Positions 18,097-26,635 of a stretch of 64,000 bases of DNA are shown one piece after another. The notes beneath the pieces were generated by a model. That model worked only from the letters and a program-made list of their open reading frames with translations, was not told the origin of the DNA and did not search any database. Position 1 is the stretch's first letter; each line of letters begins with the position of its first letter. The stretch spans positions 15,154 to 79,153 of the forward strand of contig CAYPKG010000006.1 of the NCBI GenBank assembly GCA_964411275.1, in the 5' to 3' direction. The stretch is from CAYPKG01 sp964411275. GTDB taxonomy: Bacteria; Bacillota; Clostridia; Christensenellales; CAG-138. Position numbers and translations under genes: made by a program.

Positions 18097-18816
18097 ATGA
18101 GAAAAACCTTTAGGATCATCGTATTATTGGCGCTGGCGGTGGCACTGGCGATAGCGGCCCTGCTGCTTGCGGGGGTATTGCCCCTGCCGCATAAAGCAAA
18201 GCGGCTGATGGAACGGCTTGACCCCCCGTCACACCCGGCAAGCGCGGAGCTTCTAAACCGGGGAGTGCTCATCGACCCGGGCCACGGCGGCTTTGACGTG
18301 GGCGCGCTGGGAGCCTCAGGCGCGGAGGAGGACAAGCTTAACCTCGCTGTGGCAATCCTGCTCAAAGACGAACTGGAAGCGCGGGACGTTCCCGCCACCC
18401 TCCTGCGGCAGGACGGTGGCGCGCTGGGGGAAACCAAGGAAGAGGATATGGAATTTAGGGCGAATGCCATCCGGGAAAGCAATGCCGTGGTGTTCGTCAG
18501 CATTCATATGAACAGCTTCCCCTCGGACGCCAGCGTCCATGGCCCCCAGACCATATTCAATACGGACTCCAAGATTGGCCGGGATTTTGCCGAGAGTATG
18601 CAGCCGTATCTGGACGGGCTCACCGGCACCTCCCGAAAGCCCATGGAGCAGCAGCTCAAGGTGCTTTCCGCAGCGGAAGGGCATATGCCCGGCGTGCTCA
18701 TCGAATGCGGGTTTTTGACAAACGAGAAGGAGGAGCAAAACTTGAGCTCACCGGCGTATCAAAAAAAGCTGGCATCCGCCATCGCCGACGGGCTTTTGGC
18801 CTATTGCGATCAATAA
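18097..18816 (+). CDS. N-acetylmuramoyl-L-alanine amidase, CwlD-like (Amidase_3)
   Basis: 239 residues: an N-terminal membrane anchor (about residues 5-28) then one Amidase_3 domain. Zinc ligands are visible as the His in IDPGHGG, the Glu in the SGAEEDKLNL segment and the His in VSIHMNS; the catalytic Glu is in the IECGFLTN block. The enzyme removes stem peptides from MurNAc. The size and single-helix anchor match CwlD, which makes muramic lactam in spore cortex, but a vegetative role is possible. The start at 18097 has AGGAGA upstream. Confidence 0.88.
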   Translation: MRKTFRIIVLLALAVALAIAALLLAGVLPLPHKAKRLMERLDPPSHPASAELLNRGVLIDPGHGGFDVGALGASGAEEDKLNLAVAILLKDELEARDVPATLLRQDGGALGETKEEDMEFRANAIRESNAVVFVSIHMNSFPSDASVHGPQTIFNTDSKIGRDFAESMQPYLDGLTGTSRKPMEQQLKVLSAAEGHMPGVLIECGFLTNEKEEQNLSSPAYQKKLASAIADGLLAYCDQ

Positions 18817-18903
18817 TATAAATGTAAACTTTTTATACGCAGCCGCGCATGAAAGGTTGAGATCCCATTCATCTGTGAACAAAAAAAGAAAAAAGCCCGG
18901 TTT

Positions 18904-18934
18904 TTGACACAAATGGGCGGAACTTTGGTACAAT
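18904..18934 (+). promoter_or_regulatory. Promoter for the SpoIID/SH3 protein gene
   Basis: TTGACA (18904-18909) and TACAAT (18929-18934). The 19-bp spacer is long, but a TG one base before the -10 gives an extended -10 element. The start codon is 69 bp downstream. Confidence 0.6.
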
Positions 18935-19002
18935 GTGAATAGCTATATTCATAAAACTGTAAAGAACATTCGGACAGGCCATCACTAAAAGGGGTACAAA
19001 AC

Positions 19003-21783
19003 ATGCGAAGACGTATTTCAATGCTGCTTACAGCGATCCTTCTGCTAACGCTCGCGCTGGGCGCCTTTGGCCAGCATGCGCTTGCGGCAACGGATTATTC
19101 CACGGTGCGGGTGCTTCTCTCCACTGGAAGCGTTAACACCCTGACAATCCCGGTCAGCGGCAGCTACTTTATCAAGGAAAACGGCGCGACGTTTAAGAAC
19201 GGAACTTTGACCGTACAGGCAGCAGGCGGCCAGCTTATGGTATCCCACTCCGCCAGCGGCCAGCTGTATGCCGGCAGCACCGCAAACATCCTGCGCGAAA
19301 ACATCGAGCCTTCGGCGGGTTATTTGCGGGTGACCACCTCCCACGGGACAAAAAGCTATCTGGGGCATTTGACGCTGCGCGCCACCAGCGCCGGCTATAT
19401 CCAGACGGTCAACACCGTGCCCCTCGCCCATTATCTCTACGGCGTCGTCAATTATGAAATGAACAACCTGTTCCCCCTGGAAGCATTAAAAGCCCAGGCC
19501 GTCGCCGCCAAATGCTATGTGCTGGCCAACTTAAGCGCCAGCTCCAATTACGACATCGGGGATACCTCTTCCGATCAGGTGTATAAGGGATACGATTCCT
19601 CCGCCACCAATGTAAGAGCGGCCGTGGACGCCACCTGGAACATCGGCCTGTATCTGGGGAACTCTATCGTAAGCGCGTATTTTGCCGCCAGCAACGGCGG
19701 CTCTACCCTGCTCCCCTCGGACGTGTGGAGCGGCACAAACCGGTATATCTGGGACAGAGCCTTCGCCCGGGCCAGCGATCCGTATGACACGAAAAATGCG
19801 GAGAGCGTGCAGGAAACCATATTCCTCCCTAGAAGCGGCGAAAACGGCAGGATGTCCACAGCGCTTAGCAATTACCTCCGGGCCAGAGCCGCAAAGGCAT
19901 TGAACGACAGCCGCCGTTATTCTGGGGCCACCGTCATGGCCATCAACGCCATCAACGATTGCTCGATCTATAAAAACAGCAATACCGGCAGCTCCAACGT
20001 CATGGGATATATCGACATGACCGTAACGGTGCAGGACGCTTACGGCGGAACGGAAAACACCCGGATCGATTATACCTTCTACATGGATGAGTTCAAATGG
20101 AACGGCGTGTTTACAAAAACCCAAAGCCTGCGGCTGTATACCATTTCGGATACCGGGGACGGCTATCAGATCTACCGGGGCCGTTACGGTCACGGCGTAG
20201 GCATGTCCCAGCGCGGCGCCCAGCAGATGGCGAATGAGGGCTGGGATTATCAGCGCATTCTCCAGTTTTATTATCCCGGCGCTTCCATTAAAACCATGAG
20301 CATCAGCGCGCCGACAAACCCCGTCAATACAACGGGCGGCGGCAGCGTTTCCCCCAGTACACCGCCCCCCGCGGGCATCGGCGCCGTCATCGCCACCGCC
20401 GTTACCACCGGCAATGTCAACCTCAGGCAGGGTCCGGGCACGGGCTATACAAAAATCAATGAGGTGCCCAAGGGCGTTACACTCAATGTTTACGCCGAAA
20501 GCGCTGGCTGGAGCCTTGTCCAGTATAACGGCGCGTCCGGATATGTCAGCGACGGCTATTTGAAGAAAACAGCCGTCATAGACAACGGCAGCACCCCAGG
20601 CAGCACACCTTCGGGCAGCGGCGTCGTAGCATACGGCGAGGTCTCCGCAAGCACGTTAAACATGCGTGCAGCCGCAATCAACGGCACCGTGCTGCAGCGG
20701 CTGACAAGGGGCGACTCCATTGATATTTACGGATATGTGGAAAACTCCACCTGGTATTATTGCGAGGCCAAGGGCATCAAGGGCTACGTCAGCGCCCAGT
20801 ATGTGAAGCTGACTGGTACCCCTTCCGCTACCGGCAGCTCCACGGGCAGCTCCACGGGCAGCTCCTCCATGGCCGCCGCAGGCTCCGTAGGCATTATCAA
20901 CAACGAAACCGCCTACTGGTATCAAACCCCGACACTGTCCACCAACGCCATCATGGGCCGCTTCCCCAACGGGACACAGCTGACGGTGGAGGGCGTCTCC
21001 GGCGAGTTCTATATCGTCACGATTAACAACGTCATGGGATATGTACACTATCCGGATCTCACCATTTCCCAAAGCGCTGGCAGTACCTCTCCCAACTCCG
21101 GCGGCGGCGCAAGCAGTACGCTGGGTACCGGGAAGACCACGGGCAAGGTAAACTTCAGAAAAGGCCCAGGCACCAGCTACTCCAGCAGGGGGATGCTGGC
21201 AAAGGGAACAACAGTCACCGTCTATTCCAAGCAGGGGGGCTGGTATGCCGTACAGGTGGACGGCAAAGAAGGGTACATCAGCGCCTCGTATGTGAAAATT
21301 ACCGCCAGCGCTTCCGGTTCCGGCTCCTCGTCATCCGGCTCCTCGTCCTCTGGTTCCTCTTCCTCTGGTTCGTCGTCCTCTGGTTCTTCCACGATCTGGA
21401 CCGGCGAGGTTGTCAACGAATGGGTGCGGCTGCGCTCCTCCGCCGACTACAATACCCAAAGCAATATCATCGGGGATTATGACGTAGGCACCCAGCTGAC
21501 GGTTTATCAGAAGTCCGGCTCCTGGTACTATGTTAAAACGCCGGACGGCAACACAGGATATATGTTCGAGGATTATGTTTCAATCACCGGCACCGCCGCC
21601 ACCGGCCGCGCGGCTAAAACCACCGCGCAGGTGAACATGCGCAAAAGTGCCAGCACCAGCGCAAAGGTAATCAAGCTGCTGTCCAAGGGCACCAGCGTGA
21701 CAATCCTCTCGGAAACCGGGGAGTGGTATGAAGTACAGGTAGGCAACGATACCGGGTATTGCGTGAAGAAGTATATTGGATAA
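19003..21783 (+). CDS. Secreted SpoIID/LytB-domain protein with six SH3-like domains
   Basis: 926 residues. A signal peptide ends near residue 29 (QHALAA). The SpoIID domain (about 60-440) shows YLYGVVNYEM and the conserved LEALKAQAVAAKCYVLAN, and YGHGVGMSQRGAQQMA. Six SH3-like domains start near residues 466, 541, 626, 706, 800 and 868. Ser/Gly linkers separate some of them, the longest at 769-796 built of SSSSG units. SpoIID of B. subtilis is a lytic transglycosylase of about 340 residues acting on denuded glycans; the long SH3 tail suggests a wall-bound vegetative or spore-envelope version. AAGGGG precedes the ATG. Confidence 0.88.
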   Translation: MRRRISMLLTAILLLTLALGAFGQHALAATDYSTVRVLLSTGSVNTLTIPVSGSYFIKENGATFKNGTLTVQAAGGQLMVSHSASGQLYAGSTANILRENIEPSAGYLRVTTSHGTKSYLGHLTLRATSAGYIQTVNTVPLAHYLYGVVNYEMNNLFPLEALKAQAVAAKCYVLANLSASSNYDIGDTSSDQVYKGYDSSATNVRAAVDATWNIGLYLGNSIVSAYFAASNGGSTLLPSDVWSGTNRYIWDRAFARASDPYDTKNAESVQETIFLPRSGENGRMSTALSNYLRARAAKALNDSRRYSGATVMAINAINDCSIYKNSNTGSSNVMGYIDMTVTVQDAYGGTENTRIDYTFYMDEFKWNGVFTKTQSLRLYTISDTGDGYQIYRGRYGHGVGMSQRGAQQMANEGWDYQRILQFYYPGASIKTMSISAPTNPVNTTGGGSVSPSTPPPAGIGAVIATAVTTGNVNLRQGPGTGYTKINEVPKGVTLNVYAESAGWSLVQYNGASGYVSDGYLKKTAVIDNGSTPGSTPSGSGVVAYGEVSASTLNMRAAAINGTVLQRLTRGDSIDIYGYVENSTWYYCEAKGIKGYVSAQYVKLTGTPSATGSSTGSSTGSSSMAAAGSVGIINNETAYWYQTPTLSTNAIMGRFPNGTQLTVEGVSGEFYIVTINNVMGYVHYPDLTISQSAGSTSPNSGGGASSTLGTGKTTGKVNFRKGPGTSYSSRGMLAKGTTVTVYSKQGGWYAVQVDGKEGYISASYVKITASASGSGSSSSGSSSSGSSSSGSSSSGSSTIWTGEVVNEWVRLRSSADYNTQSNIIGDYDVGTQLTVYQKSGSWYYVKTPDGNTGYMFEDYVSITGTAATGRAAKTTAQVNMRKSASTSAKVIKLLSKGTSVTILSETGEWYEVQVGNDTGYCVKKYIG
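21310..21392 (+). repeat. Tandem 15-bp coding repeat for a Ser-Ser-Ser-Ser-Gly linker
   Basis: About five imperfect 15-bp units (TCC GGC TCC TCG TC-like) inside the SpoIID/SH3 gene. Wobble positions vary between units, so the peptide is conserved more than the DNA. Unit number may vary between strains. Confidence 0.7.
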
Positions 21784-21799
21784 AGAATTTTCTTAGTGT

Positions 21800-21833
21800 C
21801 AAAAAACCGCCGCTGCGCAGCGGCGGTTTTTTG
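21800..21833. terminator. Bidirectional terminator, near-perfect palindrome
   Basis: AAAAAACCGCCGCTGC (21801-21816) is mirrored exactly by GCAGCGGCGGTTTTTT (21817-21832). It ends the SpoIID gene (+) and trkH (-). A degraded relative is found at 26550-26589. Confidence 0.9.
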
Positions 21834-21847
21834 ATACCGCACAGCTC

Positions 21848-23299
21848 TTATCCCCGTTTCCACACCGATGGCATAAACAACATGATCATGGGGAATATCT
21901 CCAGCCTGCCCAGCAGCATATCCGCCGAAAGCACCAGCTTCCCAAACCAGGAGAACGCGGAAAAATTCCCTGCCGGCCCAACCATGCCCAGGCCTGGGCC
22001 GATGTTATTGATACAGGCCAGCACCGCTGTGGTTGTGCTTTCAAAATCGAAATTGTCCATGGACAACAGCAAAATGGACGCGGCTATTATGATGCAATAC
22101 ACCACAAAGTATACGTTCAGGTTGCGCAAAACCGTATCGTCCATCGTTTTGCCGTCCATCTTGATCAGTTTGACGGAGCGGGGGTGCAGCAGCTTATATA
22201 TTTCATTTTTGATGGTTTTACACAGCAGCAGCGCGCGTACCGTTTTGATGCCGCCGCCGGTAGAGCCTGCGCAGGCGCCCAAAATCATCAGCAGCACCAG
22301 TATGATCCGGCTTAGCTCCGGCCAGCTGTTAAAATCCGTGGTGGCAAACCCGGTGGTGGTGACGATGGACGACACCTGAAAGAATGCCTGGTGAAAGCTT
22401 TCAAACACGGAGGAAAAATACGGGAATATATTGATGGCAATCACCACGGTAGAGCACAGGATAATGCCAAGATACGCCCTGAGCTCCTCATTGAACAGCA
22501 CCTGGCGCACTTCCTTAATCAAAAGCAAGTAGTAAATGCCAAAGTTTATGCCAAACAGCATCATGAATACCGCTGTCACCGTCTGCAAATACGGGCTATA
22601 CGAGGCCATGCTATCCACCCTGACACCAAAGCCGCCGGTTCCGGCGGTGCCAAATGCCGTACAAATGCTGTCGAACACAGGCATGCCGCCCAACAGCAGC
22701 AATATGATCTGCACGATTGTCATCACGACATAAATCCCATACAGAATGCGCGCGCTTCTAAGCATGGTGGGCACAAGCTTCCCCACCACAGGCCCGGGGC
22801 TTTCCGCCCGCAATACGTGGAAGCTGTCGCCGCTGCCCTTGGACATGGGCACCACCGCCAGCATGAACACCAGCACCCCCATCCCCCCCAGCCAATGGGT
22901 AAAGCTGCGCCAATACAAAAGGCTCATGGGCAGAAGTTCCACATTGACCAATATGCTGGAGCCGGTGGTGGTGAAGCCTGATACGGTTTCAAACCAGGCG
23001 TCAATAAAGCTGGGAATCGCGCCGCTGATCCAGAACGGCAGGGCGCCGAACAACGACAGCAGCACCCAGGCCAGCGCCACGATGACAAACCCCTCCCGGG
23101 CGTAAATGTTCTTCTCGCGATTGTATTTTAGCAGCAACAGAAGGCTTCCAAGTACGATGAGCCCCACCGAGGTGGCCACAAGCGCGATCATGGCGGCTTG
23201 CTCGCCCTTAAAAAGGGCAATCAGCACTGCGGGCAGCATAAACAGCCCCTCCAGGCGCATAATGTGCCCTATGAAAAAGCCTATGGCGCGCTTATTCAT
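21848..23299 (-). CDS. trkH: TrkH/KtrB-type potassium uptake membrane subunit
   Basis: 483 residues. Pore-forming subunit of the Trk/Ktr K+ system. Selectivity-filter type segments are seen: SGFTTTGSS (first), GTAGTGGFG (second), TTTGFATTD (third) and NNIGPGLG (fourth), between paired membrane helices; HWLGGMGVLVF is the family hallmark. The start at 23299 overlaps the trkA stop as ATGA, so the two are coupled. Ends before the shared terminator at 21800. Confidence 0.94.
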   Translation of the reverse strand: MNKRAIGFFIGHIMRLEGLFMLPAVLIALFKGEQAAMIALVATSVGLIVLGSLLLLLKYNREKNIYAREGFVIVALAWVLLSLFGALPFWISGAIPSFIDAWFETVSGFTTTGSSILVNVELLPMSLLYWRSFTHWLGGMGVLVFMLAVVPMSKGSGDSFHVLRAESPGPVVGKLVPTMLRSARILYGIYVVMTIVQIILLLLGGMPVFDSICTAFGTAGTGGFGVRVDSMASYSPYLQTVTAVFMMLFGINFGIYYLLLIKEVRQVLFNEELRAYLGIILCSTVVIAINIFPYFSSVFESFHQAFFQVSSIVTTTGFATTDFNSWPELSRIILVLLMILGACAGSTGGGIKTVRALLLCKTIKNEIYKLLHPRSVKLIKMDGKTMDDTVLRNLNVYFVVYCIIIAASILLLSMDNFDFESTTTAVLACINNIGPGLGMVGPAGNFSAFSWFGKLVLSADMLLGRLEIFPMIMLFMPSVWKRG

Positions 23300-24684
23300 A
23301 CGCCTGCGTCCTTTCCGGGCCTGCCGTCCGCGAATATATCGTTGAGGTCGCTGATGGCGTGATCGGCGGTGGTGACGATGATGACGGAATCTCCCTCCCT
23401 GAGACAATCGCTGCCCCGGGGCAGTATGATTTGGTTCCCTCGGTTGATGCAGGTGATGAGAATATCCTTTTTGAGGTTGATCTGGGCCAGGGTCATATTC
23501 AGACAGCTAATTCCCTTTTTCACCTCAAACTCCAGCGCCTCCGCTTTCCCGTCCACGATCCGGTGCAGGGTCACCACGGAACCGCCGGAGGTGTTGCCCA
23601 TGGCCCGGACATACTGGAGAATTTCGTTGGCCGTAAGGCTTTTCGGACTCATCAGCGTTTCCAGGCCGATGCTTTTCATCAGGTGCGCATATTCCATGCG
23701 GTTGATTTTCGTAATGCACTTGGGAACTCCCATATAATCGGCATACATGGAGATAAACAGATTTTCCTCGTCAAATCCGGTCAACGTCACCACGGCGTCC
23801 ATCTGCTCAATCCCTTCTGCCAGCAGCAGCTCCTGGGACGATCCGTCCCCGTGGATGATCAGCGCGCCGGGTAGCGCGTCCGCCAGTTCTTCACAGCGGC
23901 CCCGCTTTTCCTCGATGATCTTTACCTTGATCCGGCTTTCCAGCAGATTTTTCGCAAGATACGCCGCGATCCGGCTTCCGCCGATCAGCATGACGTTATG
24001 CACCTTTTGCTGGGTGATGCCAAGGCCCTTGATCAGCGCGCCCAGCGCCTTTGTCGGGGCGGTGATTGTAATTTTATCTCCTAGCTCCAGCTGAAAGTTG
24101 CCGGTGGGGATTGTGATTTCGCCATCCCGCTCCACGGTACATACGAGTATTTTCATCCCGATGGCGTCCTCCAGCTTGTCAAGCCGAACGCCGCACAAGG
24201 GGTTCCCCTCCCGAAGCTTGAGCTCGACCAGCTCCACGCGCCCCCGGGCAAATGAATCCCGTTTGAGAAACGAGGGCAGCTGCAGCAGCCGGTAAATCTC
24301 CCGCGCGGCGGCCTTCTCCGGGTTTATTGTCATGGACAGCCCCAGCTCTTCCCTTAAAAAGCTGATTTGCTGGGTATACTCCGGATTGCGCACCCGGGCG
24401 ATGGTGTTGCGGCAGCCCAGCTTCCTGGCCAGCACACAGCACAGCAGATTGATTTCATCCCCGCTGGTGGCCGCGATCAATAAATCGCTGCTTCCAACGT
24501 CCGCCGCCCGCTGGGTTTCCAGCGTTGCGCCATTGCCATTGACCACCATCACATCGAGAACCTCCTGGGACTCTCTTAAAACCTCCGGATCGTTGTCAAT
24601 GACCACAATATCATGTCCCTCCTGGGAGAGGTTTTTTGCAAGCGTATAGCCAACCTTACCATCGCCCACGATTACAATTTTCAT
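23296..24684 (-). CDS. trkA: TrkA, NAD-binding regulatory subunit of potassium uptake
   Basis: 462 residues with duplicated RCK_N/RCK_C layout. The first nucleotide-binding motif is GDGKVGYTLAKNL and its acidic strand end VVIDND; the second begins near residue 232 (LIGGSRIAAYLAKNL). Two RCK_C domains lie at about 140-220 and 370-455. Cytoplasmic gate of TrkH. RCK_C domains in Firmicutes often bind c-di-AMP, of interest because gdpP lies 2.5 kb away. The start at 24684 has GAAAGG upstream; a promoter is at 24743-24771. Confidence 0.94.
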   Translation of the reverse strand: MKIVIVGDGKVGYTLAKNLSQEGHDIVVIDNDPEVLRESQEVLDVMVVNGNGATLETQRAADVGSSDLLIAATSGDEINLLCCVLARKLGCRNTIARVRNPEYTQQISFLREELGLSMTINPEKAAAREIYRLLQLPSFLKRDSFARGRVELVELKLREGNPLCGVRLDKLEDAIGMKILVCTVERDGEITIPTGNFQLELGDKITITAPTKALGALIKGLGITQQKVHNVMLIGGSRIAAYLAKNLLESRIKVKIIEEKRGRCEELADALPGALIIHGDGSSQELLLAEGIEQMDAVVTLTGFDEENLFISMYADYMGVPKCITKINRMEYAHLMKSIGLETLMSPKSLTANEILQYVRAMGNTSGGSVVTLHRIVDGKAEALEFEVKKGISCLNMTLAQINLKKDILITCINRGNQIILPRGSDCLREGDSVIIVTTADHAISDLNDIFADGRPGKDAGV

Positions 24685-24742
24685 GCCGACGCCTTTCTGT
24701 GTCCGGGTATACCGTATCTCTTCGAACACTTTCCCCCATGCT

Positions 24743-24771
24743 AGTATAATTTTGCGTATATGGCAAGTTAA
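24743..24771 (-). promoter_or_regulatory. Possible promoter for trkAH
   Basis: On the minus strand TTAACT (24771-24766), 17-bp spacer, TATACT (24748-24743). The -35 is weak. No hairpin suggesting a ydaO-type c-di-AMP riboswitch is present in the short leader. Confidence 0.45.
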
Positions 24772-24811
24772 AACGCGATATTTTTTTCATAACCATGCTG
24801 TCAAGAAGGGG

Positions 24812-24840
24812 TTGTCACTTGTATGATGGTTTGATATAAT
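24812..24840 (+). promoter_or_regulatory. Sigma-A promoter for the PAS regulator operon
   Basis: TTGTCA (24812-24817), 17-bp spacer, TATAAT (24835-24840). The ATG is 60 bp downstream. Confidence 0.75.
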
Positions 24841-24899
24841 TTTTTTATATATTGTAAAATGTATTGCACCGCGCACACCCCGTATTGAAAGGAGCCAAA

Positions 24900-25559
24900 A
24901 TGAACCCTCTATCGCTTTTACAGCAGGTCTGCGGTTTTTTTGCCGCTGTATTCGGCCCGAAAACGGAAGTCGTTATACACGACATGCAGACCGGCGAAAT
25001 CGTCTGGATTGCCAACGGTGAAATCACCGGAAGAAGCACCGGCAAGACGGAGCATTTACACACCATCCGCGTGGTTGCCAACCGTACAGAAAACGGCCCC
25101 ACGCCGGGGACGATCATAGGCTATCGCAGCTTTGCGAGCAACGCGACGCCTCTGCGCTCTTCCAACCTGTTTATGCGGGGAGAGGACGGCGAGTACCGGT
25201 ATTCCATCTGCGTCAATCAGGACATCTCCCCGCTCATGCAGTTTAAGGGATTTATGGACGAATATCTTATGGAAAACCCGCGTTTCAAGTCCGAGGAGGA
25301 TGGTAATACGGTGGACAACCTCATCATGGATATCATCGTGGGAGAAATTGAAAAGGCGAAGCCGTTTTCCCTGGATTCCCGGGAGGCGCGGCTGCGAATC
25401 TTAAAAAGCCTTGATGAAAAAGGCGTATTTGAGGTGCGCTATGCCGGGACAAAGGTATGCGACATGCTGGAGATTGCCCAGCCCACATTATATAAATACT
25501 TAAAGGAGATCCGGCGCGAGCAGGATCGGACAGGAGACGACGAATGCGATTTCGAGTAG
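24900..25559 (+). CDS. YheO-like PAS domain / HTH transcriptional regulator
   Basis: 219 residues. The N-terminal about 115 residues match the YheO-like PAS domain (VFGPKTEVVIHDMQTGEIVW opening; PFAM PAS_6 type). The C-terminal about 60 residues match the HTH_22 segment (RILKSLDEKGVF..KVCDMLEIAQPTLYKYLKEIR), a DNA-binding helix-turn-helix. AAAGGAG precedes the ATG. The last 16 bp overlap the start of the B3/B4 gene, so the two are translated together. Regulon and ligand are unknown. Confidence 0.85.
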   Translation: MNPLSLLQQVCGFFAAVFGPKTEVVIHDMQTGEIVWIANGEITGRSTGKTEHLHTIRVVANRTENGPTPGTIIGYRSFASNATPLRSSNLFMRGEDGEYRYSICVNQDISPLMQFKGFMDEYLMENPRFKSEEDGNTVDNLIMDIIVGEIEKAKPFSLDSREARLRILKSLDEKGVFEVRYAGTKVCDMLEIAQPTLYKYLKEIRREQDRTGDDECDFE

Positions 25560-26245
25560 AGGACCGGGTATTTGAGACTTTGCCAGAGGTGTGTTTCGGG
25601 GTTATCATCGCGAAGGGGATCGACAATACCCGGAATTATCCGCAGATTGAACAGATGCTGGAGCTGAGCGTGGCCGCGGCCGAGGAACGGTTCCGGGGCG
25701 CGAAGGTGAAGGAGGATCCCGCCATCATCCCATACCGGGAAGCGTTTTTGAAGCTGGGGATCAATCCCAATAAATTCATGTGCTCCATCGAATCGCTGTT
25801 TACAAGAATTAGCAAGGGCAAGGGTGTTCCCCATATCAATCCCGTGGTGGATTTGCTCAATGCCGTTTCCATCAAGTATCAGCTGCCCATGGGCTCCCAC
25901 GACATCGATCAGATGGACGCGGATATTGAGGAGCGCTTTTCTAGAAAAACGGACACCTTCCTGCCGTTTGGGGAAACACAGCGCGAGGAAATGCCCGAGG
26001 GAGAGCTGGTGTACGCCGTGGGTTCTGAAATCCGCACCCGGCGCTGGATCTGGCGGCAAAGCGAGATCGGGAAGATGGGGGAAGGCAGCCGAAACATATT
26101 CTTTCCCATCGACGGGTTCAAAAGCGTGAACGGCGAACGAATTTCCGTGGCCCAGGAGGAGCTTATGAGGCTTTGCGAGAGCATGTTCCACTGCGAGGCC
26201 CGGATCGCGTTTGTGGATCGGGAACATCCCGAGGTGGAATTGTAG
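25544..26245 (+). CDS. B3/B4 tRNA-binding domain protein
   Basis: 233 residues consisting almost only of the B3/B4 domain known from the PheRS beta subunit (tRNA synthetase B3/B4). Family stretches are PYREAFLKLGINPNKF, SIESLFTRI and the INPVVDLLNAVSIKY core. In PheRS this domain edits misacylated Tyr-tRNA(Phe); free-standing copies in Firmicutes have been proposed to act on tRNA or amino acids, but this is not established. Its start is inside the preceding regulator gene (16-bp overlap). Confidence 0.88.
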   Translation: MRFRVEDRVFETLPEVCFGVIIAKGIDNTRNYPQIEQMLELSVAAAEERFRGAKVKEDPAIIPYREAFLKLGINPNKFMCSIESLFTRISKGKGVPHINPVVDLLNAVSIKYQLPMGSHDIDQMDADIEERFSRKTDTFLPFGETQREEMPEGELVYAVGSEIRTRRWIWRQSEIGKMGEGSRNIFFPIDGFKSVNGERISVAQEELMRLCESMFHCEARIAFVDREHPEVEL

Positions 26246-26595
26246 GCTTTATAAAAGCCACCACTTGCCTGCCGAAAAGTCCTTTGGGGATTATCAAGGG
26301 GTCGTAACCCCTTAGGGTGGTCAAAGTCGAAGACTTTGACATAGAACCTTACTGAAATCCCCGAAATCCAATGATTTCGGGGGGATGTTCAGCCGAATTC
26401 GGCGACACACCCCAGGGTGCCCTCTCTTGCCGCCTTGCGGCAATTCACCTTGTGCGCGGCGAATTCGGAACCAATTTTCTAATGAAAATTGGGTACTTTG
26501 CACGTTTTGATGACCGTGAGACATAGTCGAACAATCAAAACGTGAATTCTCAAAAAAGCGCAAGCTGCGCAGCAGCGGCGGTTTTTTGACAAGCT
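26246..26595. repeat. Gene-free stretch packed with inverted repeats
   Basis: No credible gene. Perfect inverted repeats follow each other closely: 26245-26259 (6-bp arms), 26296-26313 (7 bp), 26320-26340 (9 bp, loop GAA), 26359-26382 (10 bp), palindrome GCCGAATTCGGC at 26392-26403, 26427-26443 (7 bp, loop CTT), 26471-26492 (9 bp), 26501-26544 (11 bp, 22-nt loop) and 26550-26589. Only one weak reading frame (26321-26563, minus) crosses it, with no binding site. Likely a dispersed intergenic repeat or a folded RNA. Confidence 0.75.
26550..26589. repeat. Degraded copy of the terminator palindrome at 21800
   Basis: TCAAAAAA (26550-26557) and TTTTTTGA (26582-26589) flank a GC core containing GCTGCGCAGC and CGGCGG. 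The right half matches 21811-21833 except for a two-base insertion; the left half has diverged. Confidence 0.7.
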
Positions 26596-26626
26596 AAAGG
26601 CGGTTCCAGCCTGGAACCGCCTTTTT
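26596..26626. terminator. Bidirectional terminator between the B3/B4 gene and rplI
   Basis: AAAGGCGGTTCCA (26596-26608) pairs with TGGAACCGCCTTT (26612-26624), three-base loop, then more Ts. It stands 10 bp beyond the rplI stop. Confidence 0.9.
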
Positions 26627-26635
26627 ATGCCCTCG

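Noticed and set aside
21848..24684. c-di-AMP riboswitch before trkAH
   Set aside because: The leader is about 50 bases and lacks the ydaO-type conserved blocks.
26321..26563. 80-residue minus-strand frame in the hairpin stretch
   Set aside because: No binding site, and its sequence is dictated by inverted repeats; more likely a chance frame in a repeated intergenic element.
26246..26595. CRISPR array
   Set aside because: The inverted repeats differ from one another; there is no constant direct repeat with regular spacers.
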